Assembly (NCBI RefSeq): GCF_013283875.1
Contig: NZ_CP054139.1
Location: 2,480,001-2,544,000 of the forward strand
From: Mucilaginibacter mali
GTDB lineage: Bacteria > Bacteroidota > Bacteroidia > Sphingobacteriales > Sphingobacteriaceae
Reading direction: 5' to 3'
DNA: 64,000 bases
The first letter of the stretch is position 1; each line of letters opens with the position of its first letter. The notes beneath the pieces are model-generated. The model was not told where the DNA came from, searched no databases, and worked only from the letters and a program-made list of their open reading frames with translations. The position numbers and the translations under genes are program-made. Below are positions 8,293 through 16,500 of this stretch, piece by piece.

Positions 8293-10410
8293 ATGAAAAA
8301 ATTAAACATACTCCTCCTCTCGGCCCTTGCATTTGGCACCTTAAAAACATTGGCACAAAACCCGCAGTGGCAAAAGGTAACACTACCCACTTATGCGGAT
8401 ATGGCCTCGCACCTGAAATCGTTCCCGGTGGCTTATTCGCAAACTTTAACCTGGGGACAAACAGGACCGATTAGCAGGGAAAGCATCATTAAGGATCTGG
8501 ACGATATGAAAAGCCGCGGCATCCGTTGCGTAACTATCGAGGCCGGTTATAAAATGAATGATCCCTACCTATCGGATGGCTGGTTTAAAACCGTGCAGAC
8601 CATAGTTGAAGAGTTGAAGAAGCGCGACATGCGCCTTTGGATCATCGACGAAGGTAAATATCCCAGCGGTTTCGCGGGCGGCAAATTCAGTCAGGAAAAG
8701 CCTGAATTGCGGATGCAGGGTTTGGTGGTTGCTAAGCGAATCTCCTTAAAACAAGACGAAACGGCAAATCAAACCTTAGATCCTTCCATCGTTAGCGCAG
8801 TAGCGGTCAATAACGAGACTAAGTCAAACGAAATGATTGACGTCAGCAATCATCAGTTGAACTGGACCGCTAAACAAGGCGACTGGCAAATCATGTTGGT
8901 ACAGCACCGCTTTAAAACATCGGTTACCCGGGCTGCAAACAACCCTACGGGAGGCAAGGATACGGTCAATTCACTTTGCGATTATCTGAACCCCGCGGCT
9001 ACCCGGCAGTTTTTGGAGTTTACGCATGTACAATACAAAAAGTACATTGGCAACGAGTTTGGCAAAACCGTTTTAGGTTTCCGTGGCGATGAACCAGAAT
9101 ACAACTTCACCCCATGGACACCGGGTTTAGATGATATTTTTAGAAATAAAAAGGGTTACGATATTAAACCATACATCGGGACGTTTTTCACACAAAACGC
9201 CACCAGGGAGCAAAAACTGGCCAAGGCCGATTTTTGGGATGTATGGAGCGACCTGTACCGCGATAATTTCTTTAAGATCCAAGCCGACTGGTGCGCGCAA
9301 AACGGATTGGAATATATGGTCCACATCGATCATGAAGATATGCTGATGGACCTGGCCCGCACCGAAGGCGACTTTTTTAAGGATATGCGCTACGTGCAAA
9401 TACCCGGCGTTGACGCAATATGGCACCAGATCTGGTACGATAACGTAGCCGATTTCCCTAAACTGGCATCATCCGCTGCACACTTGTACGGCCATCCAAG
9501 GGCGCTTAGTGAAAGTTTTGCCGCTTATACGCCCAAGCCAACTGTCGACGATGCCCGCTGGGTAGTGAACGAGCAACTGGTGCGGGGTATCAATCTGTTC
9601 GAGTTTATGTTTTGGTCGTCATCAGCCGGTGGTCGTGGCGGTGCATCGGGTTATATGGCCGAAACAGGTTTCCCCGCTTTGGAGGAATATTCGAACCGTG
9701 CATCCTATCTCCTGTCAAACGGTATCCCGGCGGCACAGGTTGGGCTCTACTGCCCTACCGAAAGCATGTGGCTTGGCAATAAGGATGCCAACACAAGTCT
9801 TTTGGCTATCAGCAAGCAACTGTTGGAACACCAAATTGATTTTGATTATGTAGATAACCAGTCGCTGGAAAGTGTTTTTAAAGCCGGCAAGGGCACCTTT
9901 ACCAATCTGAGCGGCCAAACTTATAAAGTAATTATTGTGCCAACTATCAGTATTCTCACTGCTCCGGCTCTTGCCAGGTTAAAGGCGTTCGCTCAATCAG
10001 GCGGCAAGGTGATCTACACCGGCAAAGTACCATTTATAGTAACCGATAAAACATACCGCGATGCCAAAGTACAGGATAATATCAATTGGGCCGTAAATAG
10101 CGAACTGACCGATGATATCATTAAAAAACAGATCCCCGCAGATGTTACGCTTGATAAGGCTGCACCTGCTGTAAAATACCTGCACCGCAAATGGAAAGAC
10201 GCCGAAATGTACTTCTTTTTTAATGAGGGCGATCAATCGCAGAGTTTAAAAGCCGCTGTAGCCGGCACGGGCAAAACTGAATTATGGGATGCTGGCACTG
10301 GCACTGTATCAGCCATCACAGGGACCGTTGCGAAAAACGGGCAGACCACTTTACCGCTTGAGTTAGGCGCGCATCAAACCAAATTTATAATTGTACACGC
10401 ATCAAAATAA
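8293..10410 (+). CDS. Secreted glycoside hydrolase distantly related to GH106
   Basis: The ATG at 8293 is preferred over an upstream ATG at 8242, which lies inside the repeat element; the chosen start opens a signal peptide (ILLLSALAFGTLKTLAQ). The mature protein of about 685 residues has a TIM-barrel start (IRCVTIEAGYKMNDPYLSD, LWIIDEGKYPSGFAGG), a GDEPEYNFTPW motif followed by FRNKKGYDIKPY, and a later ALSESFAAY / INLFEFMFWSSS block. The same order (glycine or asparagine-Asp-x-Glu, RRGYDL, SSESATW, GVNHIFYHG) occurs in the GH106 enzyme at 25986-28835, so the two look like remote relatives. A beta-galactosidase-like trimerisation fold follows (about 480-600). Exact family and substrate are unclear; an alpha-L-rhamnosidase or another pectin side-chain enzyme is plausible. 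The next gene starts 7 bases after its stop. Confidence 0.6.
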   Translation: MKKLNILLLSALAFGTLKTLAQNPQWQKVTLPTYADMASHLKSFPVAYSQTLTWGQTGPISRESIIKDLDDMKSRGIRCVTIEAGYKMNDPYLSDGWFKTVQTIVEELKKRDMRLWIIDEGKYPSGFAGGKFSQEKPELRMQGLVVAKRISLKQDETANQTLDPSIVSAVAVNNETKSNEMIDVSNHQLNWTAKQGDWQIMLVQHRFKTSVTRAANNPTGGKDTVNSLCDYLNPAATRQFLEFTHVQYKKYIGNEFGKTVLGFRGDEPEYNFTPWTPGLDDIFRNKKGYDIKPYIGTFFTQNATREQKLAKADFWDVWSDLYRDNFFKIQADWCAQNGLEYMVHIDHEDMLMDLARTEGDFFKDMRYVQIPGVDAIWHQIWYDNVADFPKLASSAAHLYGHPRALSESFAAYTPKPTVDDARWVVNEQLVRGINLFEFMFWSSSAGGRGGASGYMAETGFPALEEYSNRASYLLSNGIPAAQVGLYCPTESMWLGNKDANTSLLAISKQLLEHQIDFDYVDNQSLESVFKAGKGTFTNLSGQTYKVIIVPTISILTAPALARLKAFAQSGGKVIYTGKVPFIVTDKTYRDAKVQDNINWAVNSELTDDIIKKQIPADVTLDKAAPAVKYLHRKWKDAEMYFFFNEGDQSQSLKAAVAGTGKTELWDAGTGTVSAITGTVAKNGQTTLPLELGAHQTKFIIVHASK

Positions 10411-10417
10411 AAAAGCG

Positions 10418-11674
10418 ATGAAAAAGATATATACACTGGCAGCGGTACTGATCATTTGTTCATCGTTTGTGATGGTTAAACAGGGCAAGGATAAAACCTA
10501 CATTATTACCGATTTTGGCGCAAAAGGTGACAGTTTGACCATGAACACCAAAAGTATCCAGCAGGCTATTGATGAGTGCGCGGCTAAAGGCGGCGGGACG
10601 GTTGTCGTACCCAGGGGCATCTTTATCAGCGGGGCGATATTTTTAAAAAAGGGTGTTAATTTAAGGGTGGATAAAGGTGCCGTGTTAAAAGGTTCGCTCA
10701 ACCAGGACGATTACCCACAGGTACCCACCCGCTGGGAGGGCGAAGAACGCAACTTTACATCAGCCTTTATTAATGCCGACCATTGCGATGGCACTATCAT
10801 CAGCGGTGAAGGCACCATCGATGGCTCGGGCGACTTATGGCTGAAACGGGATAAGGAACGCGGCCGCGCACCCGGCAGCGGGCCAAGATTAGGCCACCCA
10901 AGAATGATCTGCGTATCTAATTCGGAGCGGATCACCATTAAAGACCTGCGCCTGCACAACCAGGCCGTCTGGTGCCTGCATGTGTTGTATTGCAAAAACG
11001 TGCTGGTAAAAAATCTTAACATCAGCGCCGACCACAACATCCTTAGTTCCGACGGGATGGATATCGACAGCAGCGATGGCGTACATATCACCGAATCGAC
11101 CATTGATGTGAACGATGATTGCATTTCTATTAAATCGGGCAAGGACGAAGATGGGCTGCGTGTGAACCGGCCAAGCACCAATATCCTGATAGATAAATGC
11201 CATTTTGCCTACGGGCATGGCGGCGTGGCTATGGGCAGCGAAACATCGGGCGGCATTAACAAGGTAGTTGTTAAAGATTGCATCGTCGATTCGAACAACT
11301 GGGCGCCTATCCGCTTTAAAACACAACCAAGCCGCGGGGGTGTGGTAGAAGACATCACTTATCAGAACATCAAACTGCACGGCACCAAAAAAGCGTTCGA
11401 GTTTAACATGGCCTGGCGCATGGTTGGACCGGCAAAGGCTCCGTCGGCGGTACCGCCTGTGGTGCGTAATATCAAGATCATTAACGTAAGCGGTGATGTT
11501 GATGCCGTTGGCGATATGCATGGACTGATTAACAGTCCTATCAGCGGTGTCACTTTTAAAAACTGTGATATCACCGCGAAGAGCGGTTTTGTGTTAGAGC
11601 GTGTTGAAGATGTTAATCTTGCCGGGTTGAAGTTGACGGTGCAGAATGGAGAGCGTGTGATCAGGAGGGATTAG
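10418..11674 (+). CDS. GH28 polygalacturonase family glycoside hydrolase
   Basis: The ATG at 10418 follows the previous stop by 7 bases and is chosen over an in-frame TTG inside the upstream gene. A signal anchor or peptide (IYTLAAVLIICSSFVMV) is followed by the pectate-lyase-superfamily entry motif ITDFGAKGDSLTMNTKSIQQAIDECAAKGGGTVVVP. The right-handed beta-helix carries the GH28 signatures: SSDGMDIDSSDGV, the catalytic aspartates in NDDCISIKSGKD, YGHGGVAMGSETSGG and the substrate-binding IRFKTQ. GH28 enzymes hydrolyse alpha-1,4-galacturonan or release terminal galacturonate from pectin and rhamnogalacturonan fragments. The length of 418 residues is normal for bacterial exo-acting members. 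The strong convergent terminator at 11935-11980 ends the unit. Confidence 0.93.
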   Translation: MKKIYTLAAVLIICSSFVMVKQGKDKTYIITDFGAKGDSLTMNTKSIQQAIDECAAKGGGTVVVPRGIFISGAIFLKKGVNLRVDKGAVLKGSLNQDDYPQVPTRWEGEERNFTSAFINADHCDGTIISGEGTIDGSGDLWLKRDKERGRAPGSGPRLGHPRMICVSNSERITIKDLRLHNQAVWCLHVLYCKNVLVKNLNISADHNILSSDGMDIDSSDGVHITESTIDVNDDCISIKSGKDEDGLRVNRPSTNILIDKCHFAYGHGGVAMGSETSGGINKVVVKDCIVDSNNWAPIRFKTQPSRGGVVEDITYQNIKLHGTKKAFEFNMAWRMVGPAKAPSAVPPVVRNIKIINVSGDVDAVGDMHGLINSPISGVTFKNCDITAKSGFVLERVEDVNLAGLKLTVQNGERVIRRD

Positions 11675-11934
11675 CAAAGCTAAACACTACGTCTTCCTTA
11701 GCAATAGCGAAGGATCCCCGGCAAGCTGAGCCGTTGTGTATAGTTTTGGATCTTTCGCTATCGCTATCCATGACATGTTTGTTTTCCGCTGAAGCCTCAC
11801 CCTGCCCTCTCCAGAGGAGAGGGTTCCAAAGTCTCCCCCTTTGGGGGAGATTTAGAGGGGGCTTTCATCGGCATGTCATAAAAACCATTAGAGGCCGACG
11901 GGATTATATTACTCAAGATGACGTTTTTTTGGTA
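11675..11934. other. Intergenic region with several short palindromes
   Basis: No gene is seen. The stretch holds a degenerate REP-like pair (about 11708-11775, with agcaatagcgaaggatcc and ggatctttcgctatcgc), a perfect ccctctcc/ggagaggg hairpin at 11805-11823 and a perfect tctccccc/gggggaga hairpin at 11832-11850. The latter resembles the C-rich arms found at 41905-42026. Confidence 0.7.
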
Positions 11935-11980
11935 AAGAAAGAAAGGCCCAATAGTGTACGTTATTGGGCCTTTCTTTCTT
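11935..11980. terminator. Bidirectional terminator between GH28 and GH105
   Basis: A perfect 19-base inverted repeat (aagaaagaaaggcccaata and its complement) has a 7-8 base loop. The arm edges are A-rich on the left and T-rich on the right, so it can end transcription from both converging units. Confidence 0.9.
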
Positions 11981-11991
11981 TAAGATATCGC

Positions 11992-13128
11992 TTACTTCGT
12001 CAACTTATAAACCTCACTACCGGCTAACAGGTAGCACCCCAGTCCATAATCCTCAAAATCAGGAAAGTTATCATAACCCACCGGCTGGCCGTCTTTTGGC
12101 TCCTTGCCGGTGCCTTGCACATAGCCCAGCATACCATCAGGATGTAAACATTCGGTGCTCATGGCGTTCCATGCTTTGGTTAATATAGGCAGGTAGGTTT
12201 TCTTATTTAAAACGCCGTGATTGATGCCCCAGGCCATACCGTAGGTAAATAATGCTGTACCCGATAACTCCTTACCGCCAAAGTGTGATGGGTCTTTCAA
12301 GCTCACATTCCAGTAACCATCCTCGCGCTGCAGCGGGATCAGGGCCTCAACCATTTCCTTAAACACGGTTTCATACTCATCACGGTGAGGCGCGTTCTTT
12401 GGCATAATTTCCAGCACACGTGCCAAAGCGGCCACTACCCAGCCATTTCCACGCGACCAGTAGCAATCGGCACCGTTTGGTTCTTTGTAAGGTGGCACAA
12501 AGTCCTTATCCCTCCACCAAAGGTGGTCGGTAGTGTTGTATAAACCTTTGCCGCCGTGCACGGTTTTGCTGTACATATAAATATCGTACATCTTCTCGAA
12601 GTACTTGTTATCGTTATACATTACCCCAAATTTGGCAAATACCGGCATGGCCATTTGCAGGGCGTCAATCCAGTTCCAATCGTCTTTCTTCTCGCTGTTC
12701 ACCATCAGGTCAACGCATTCCTGCATTTTGGCAATACGCTCCGGCTTTTTATCGATCAGGTAAAGGTCGATATAAGTTTGCGCGGCACACTGGTTATCAG
12801 CATTACGGGTGATCTTGCTGTCGCGCGGGTTCCAGTTGTGGGTTTCGCCCCACTGCACGGCATAGTCGTAATACTTCTTCTGTGGGTCGAGCTTATACAT
12901 CGCCATCAGGCCCTCGTAGTAAACGGCCCTTGTCCATAATGTACTTTCGCGGGTAACGCCCTTTACGGTTACCTTAGCACCCGGGTCGGGCCATTTATCC
13001 ATAAAATACTTGTTGGCCAAAGTCATATCAGCCAATACCTTGGTTTTAGCGGGTAATTTTTGTGCAAATACATTGGCCGTTAAAGCCAGCGTCACCCCCA
13101 AACAAATTGTAGTTTTCATATTCATCAT
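11992..13128 (-). CDS. GH105 unsaturated rhamnogalacturonyl/galacturonyl hydrolase
   Basis: The 378-residue protein begins with a signal peptide (TTICLGVTLALTANVFA). It is an (alpha/alpha)6 barrel with the family pattern WTRAVYYEGLMAMY near residue 68, WGETHNW, DNQCAAQTYIDLY, catalytic Asp155 in WNWIDALQMAMPVF, LWWRD and SRGNGWVVAALARVLE, then GTALFTYGMAWGIN. GH105 enzymes remove the 4,5-unsaturated uronic acid left by pectate or rhamnogalacturonan lyases, which suits the PL22 and PL11-like genes nearby. It is the last gene of the long minus-strand run and is separated from the gene before it by a REP-like element, so it may also have its own promoter. Confidence 0.93.
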   Translation of the reverse strand: MMNMKTTICLGVTLALTANVFAQKLPAKTKVLADMTLANKYFMDKWPDPGAKVTVKGVTRESTLWTRAVYYEGLMAMYKLDPQKKYYDYAVQWGETHNWNPRDSKITRNADNQCAAQTYIDLYLIDKKPERIAKMQECVDLMVNSEKKDDWNWIDALQMAMPVFAKFGVMYNDNKYFEKMYDIYMYSKTVHGGKGLYNTTDHLWWRDKDFVPPYKEPNGADCYWSRGNGWVVAALARVLEIMPKNAPHRDEYETVFKEMVEALIPLQREDGYWNVSLKDPSHFGGKELSGTALFTYGMAWGINHGVLNKKTYLPILTKAWNAMSTECLHPDGMLGYVQGTGKEPKDGQPVGYDNFPDFEDYGLGCYLLAGSEVYKLTK

Positions 13129-13172
13129 ATTTTCGATCAGGTTATTCTTTAAGTCATTGTCCTACACCATCT

Positions 13173-13264
13173 CGTCATTGCGAGCGATAGCGTGGCAATC
13201 CCCGGCTTGGTGAGCGACTCTGCTTATCGGGGATTGCCACATCGCTACGCTCTTCGCAATGACG
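13173..13264. repeat. Inverted-repeat element, family C (copy 1)
   Basis: Arms starting cgtcattgcgagcgatagcg and ending with a near-complement enclose a short spacer. The related element at 57957-58054 has arms starting cgtcattctgagcgatagcg. It lies between the GH105 start and the upstream glycosidase stop. Confidence 0.85.
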
Positions 13265-13272
13265 ATTTGGGG

Positions 13273-15420
13273 CTACGGCATCCGCTTCAACCCCTCCCAC
13301 TTCACGTTCCACTTTCCATCCTTCGGAAAACCTGGCGTGTTGCCTTTGCTGCCATCCCATCCGGCGGCCATCATGGCTACAGCCGTTAATAAACCACCAT
13401 TTCCGGGCAGGTAGATGGTTAAGCGACCGTCCTGGTAATTATGTCCGTTGGGCAGATAGGTATTGGTTTTTATTGGCATCAACAGTGCCTCAATAGCTTT
13501 TTCGGGCAGGTTTAAACGTGCCGCGGTCATGGCCGTCATTGGGAAATCCCAGCCCCATGTTTCGGGCCAGTTCCAGCCTTTCCAAATTACATCAAAGGTT
13601 TTATGCATCACGGTAGTATCCATCATTTTGCTCATCGGCATCATACCATAAGCAGCTAAAGTTGATGGATGGTCGGTAATATCCTTTGGATTAGTATACG
13701 AATCGGGCGCGCTTTCTGCCTCCAAATAAACACCGTCTTTTTGCGGCAGTGCCGATAGTTTTTGCATCACGGTATCCCAGTCCTTATCACGCGGCAAGCC
13801 AAGGCGTTTTTTCCATTCCTGTGCTACGTTCAGCGCCCAGTCCCAGTAAGTGAGTTCGTAAGGCGGGTTAAAGGTCAGGTCGGCCTTGTGCACTTCCTGT
13901 GATGGGATGATACCCTTACCCAAAATATAGCGGTTAGTTTCCTTATCAAAATAAGCGAATGAAGCCATAAACTCGGCCGTGGCGAATACCATATTCTTAT
14001 ACTTATCCAGCGTTTCCTTATTGGGATGCGCGCGATAAGCCAACTCTGACATATAAATAAAATGCGGCTGCTGCCAGATGAGGAACGCCCCTACCGACGA
14101 TGGGCTTTCATTACCCCAGGGATCGGTCATTTTTGGCCAGCGGATACCTTTATAACCCTGTCGCTGCGCAATGGCAAGACCCTGATCCTTGATCTTATTA
14201 TACCAGCCCAAACTATTCTCCATCAGTTGCGGGCGGCCCCACAGGGCAAAATGCACATCATGCCACCAATGCATCTCCAAATGCGGGCGACCATACCAGC
14301 TGTTGTAGGTCAGGCCGGTTTCCTGTGGCGGATATTGCCCTGTGCCCTGCACACCCATAATGTATTGCGATAGTACAATGCGACGTTCCAGTTCCTTAGC
14401 CCGTGGGTCGGTACTGCCTGCAAGGTCGATCGCGCCGCCAGATGCCCAATATTTTTGCCAGCCGGTTACGCTGCTGCTTTTAATTGAACCAAAGCCAACC
14501 TGGGTAAACACCTTTTTGGTAAGATATTCAAAATCGAAACTCACCTCCAACTGATCGCTATTTTGATTTGGTGTTAAAACAAATTCATGCGGCCTGCCTT
14601 CGTCAAGTTTTGCCTGGCCGGTCCAGTTGATATTTACCTGGTAGTTTAGTCCGTTAATATCATGCGATACGGTAGCCCTGCCATTTGCCGAAGAGGCGAT
14701 CCGCGAAGTATGCTTATCCGCGTTCTTGTAATTCACGCCCATATCGGCAAACTGGTTGGTAGGGAACGGGAAACGAACGCGTACTTTCAAACGGCCCTGC
14801 CTCAACAACCCCGACTGTACGCTTACACCGATGGCATCGTTCCATTTACTGCCGTAGGTTTGCACTTTTACACCCTCGCCATCAAAAGTAAAACTACTGC
14901 TGATGCCGCCTGTCCATAGGTTCAATTCCTGGCGGATGTTTTGGATATCCGATGGTTTAGCTTCGCTGCCATCCTTATGCAATAGCACAAAACCCAGGTT
15001 GCCCAGTTGCAGGCGATGCGGGTTTTCGCGATACCAGTTCACCGCGTCTTTAGTACGCTGCGATGAATTGCCTTGTGTAGAATAGCTGGCCTCGTGCCCG
15101 TTAAAATGGTAGGTCTTCAGCGTTTCCTCAAATTTAAAATCGCCGCTGTTAGGGAACTTGCCCCAACCCCATTCCGATTGTGTGCCTAACGGTACGCCCT
15201 TGGCATAATGCTCCGGAAAAGTTTGCAGACCGGTAGCATCTACTGTAAACGCGAATCGGCCGTTACCAACGGTAAGCGAGGCTAAAGTATCCATCCACTT
15301 GTTCACTACGTTATGCCTGGTCACCAAAGCTTTACGATCTATCTTTTGCACGGCTTTTTGTGCCTGCGTGAAGCCCAGCGAAAAACTTGTAATGACGATA
15401 ACGGATAATATTTTCTTCAT
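13273..15420 (-). CDS. Secreted six-hairpin glycosidase-like protein, family uncertain
   Basis: The 715-residue protein has a signal peptide (KKILSVIVITSFSLGFTQAQ). The N-terminal third is beta-rich, with TLASLTVGNGRFAFTVDATGLQ near residue 45. The rest is an alpha-helical barrel with GLTYNSWYGRPHLEMHWW (about 375), ALWGRPQLMENSLGWY, GKGIIPSQEVH (about 505) and HNYQDGRLTIYLPGNGGLLTAVAMMAAGW near the end. This beta-sandwich plus (alpha/alpha)6 layout and the TVGNGRFAF motif resemble clans around GH65 and GH95, but the usual catalytic motifs of those families are not obvious. Candidate acid residues are the Glu in PHLEMHWW and the Glu in PSQEVH. Its location suggests a pectin side-chain glycosidase. 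It sits 9 bases after the gene at 15430-16497, so it is translated from the same message. Confidence 0.6.
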   Translation of the reverse strand: MKKILSVIVITSFSLGFTQAQKAVQKIDRKALVTRHNVVNKWMDTLASLTVGNGRFAFTVDATGLQTFPEHYAKGVPLGTQSEWGWGKFPNSGDFKFEETLKTYHFNGHEASYSTQGNSSQRTKDAVNWYRENPHRLQLGNLGFVLLHKDGSEAKPSDIQNIRQELNLWTGGISSSFTFDGEGVKVQTYGSKWNDAIGVSVQSGLLRQGRLKVRVRFPFPTNQFADMGVNYKNADKHTSRIASSANGRATVSHDINGLNYQVNINWTGQAKLDEGRPHEFVLTPNQNSDQLEVSFDFEYLTKKVFTQVGFGSIKSSSVTGWQKYWASGGAIDLAGSTDPRAKELERRIVLSQYIMGVQGTGQYPPQETGLTYNSWYGRPHLEMHWWHDVHFALWGRPQLMENSLGWYNKIKDQGLAIAQRQGYKGIRWPKMTDPWGNESPSSVGAFLIWQQPHFIYMSELAYRAHPNKETLDKYKNMVFATAEFMASFAYFDKETNRYILGKGIIPSQEVHKADLTFNPPYELTYWDWALNVAQEWKKRLGLPRDKDWDTVMQKLSALPQKDGVYLEAESAPDSYTNPKDITDHPSTLAAYGMMPMSKMMDTTVMHKTFDVIWKGWNWPETWGWDFPMTAMTAARLNLPEKAIEALLMPIKTNTYLPNGHNYQDGRLTIYLPGNGGLLTAVAMMAAGWDGSKGNTPGFPKDGKWNVKWEGLKRMP

Positions 15421-15429
15421 TGGATATAA

Positions 15430-16497
15430 TTACGATTCAATTTTAAATATAAACGGTGCGGCGGTCATATACTTGCCCCCCTGCGATGTAGTGAACAAAT
15501 AAGTGGGCTTCCCTTTTTGAAACAGCAGTTGTGGCCGTTCAAAACGCCCGTACTTATTCAGGTATTTTGGCGGTGGCGGCTGCTGGATATGGTAATAATC
15601 GGCATTGAAGTAAGCGATCTCCGGCTCGTTCCATTTTTTGCCGGTTTTTGATGTCATGATCAAACCATCCTGGTGATTATACCAACCCATATCCCGGGCC
15701 AGCATATTAAATTTGCCTTTATCCATCCAAACAAAAGCATCCTCCAACTGAGCGTTATTGCCCTTGCCCGAGAAATCGATAACCGGATTACCATCATATT
15801 TCACGTACGGCCCCTCCAACTTATCTGACATGGCCAGCCCGTACTTGCGGTTTCCCTTCACCAGCGGGTCGGTACCGGTCTCGTACTCTTTGGTATTCCA
15901 CGATTTATAGAACAACCAGTATTGCCCGTTGGGATGTTTGATGAATGCCGGATTGGTGGTGCAATGATCGTCCCAGGCACCCTCCGGACCGGGCAGCAGC
16001 AGTGGCGAATCGGGTCGTGTCCATGGCCCGTTCAGCGAATCGGCAATGGCCAGGCCTATACGTTTGGTGTTAGTCTTGCCATTACTGTTGCCCATAAAAA
16101 ACAGGCAATACTTGCCATCAACAAATTTGATGGATGGGTTGTGACAAGTAGTGGCATCCCAAAAACCGGGGCCACGTGGCGCCAGCACCACGCTTTTAAA
16201 TGCAAACTCGCTTTCGGGCGTATCGGCTACGGCATGGCAGATCTCCGATCCGTTTATCCAGCCACTCATCTTTTTTGATTCTGCCCAGCGCGAAAAGAAT
16301 ACATGGATCTTGCCATCCGGCCCCTCTATCGGGCTATTGCACCATACGTAATAGCCCTCCATTTCCAACGTACGGCCCACAGGCTTCAGCTTTTTAGCAA
16401 AGGCCGATACGTGGTCGCCATCAGCCAAAACCAGTCCCGGCATTAATGCCAGTGCCGAAGCTACCCCTATCTGCTGTATAAATTCTCTGCGTTCCAT
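15430..16497 (-). CDS. Five-bladed beta-propeller glycoside hydrolase (GH43/GH117-like)
   Basis: The 355-residue protein begins MERREFIQQIGVASALALMPG, a leader with a Tat-like RREF motif and hydrophobic core. The body repeats propeller features: WCNSPIEGPDGKIHVFFSRW, ATTCHNPSIKFVDGKYCLFFMGN, DHCTTNPAFIKHPNGQYWLFYKSW, NAQLEDAFVWMDKGKFNMLARDM and a final FERPQLLFQKGKPTYLF. The NP and ED-x-F motifs at blade starts are as in GH43 and GH117 type glycosidases. The precise family and sugar are not certain; arabinose or galactose side chains of rhamnogalacturonan I would fit the context. Only 3 bases separate it from the GH35 stop upstream, so it belongs to the same operon. Confidence 0.65.
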   Translation of the reverse strand: MERREFIQQIGVASALALMPGLVLADGDHVSAFAKKLKPVGRTLEMEGYYVWCNSPIEGPDGKIHVFFSRWAESKKMSGWINGSEICHAVADTPESEFAFKSVVLAPRGPGFWDATTCHNPSIKFVDGKYCLFFMGNSNGKTNTKRIGLAIADSLNGPWTRPDSPLLLPGPEGAWDDHCTTNPAFIKHPNGQYWLFYKSWNTKEYETGTDPLVKGNRKYGLAMSDKLEGPYVKYDGNPVIDFSGKGNNAQLEDAFVWMDKGKFNMLARDMGWYNHQDGLIMTSKTGKKWNEPEIAYFNADYYHIQQPPPPKYLNKYGRFERPQLLFQKGKPTYLFTTSQGGKYMTAAPFIFKIES

Positions 16498-16500
16498 TGT

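Noticed and set aside
10889..11521. A 210-codon open frame on the minus strand inside the GH28 gene
   Set aside because: It lies wholly antisense to a gene with clear GH28 motifs, has no recognisable domain or signal, and is explained by codon bias of the real gene.
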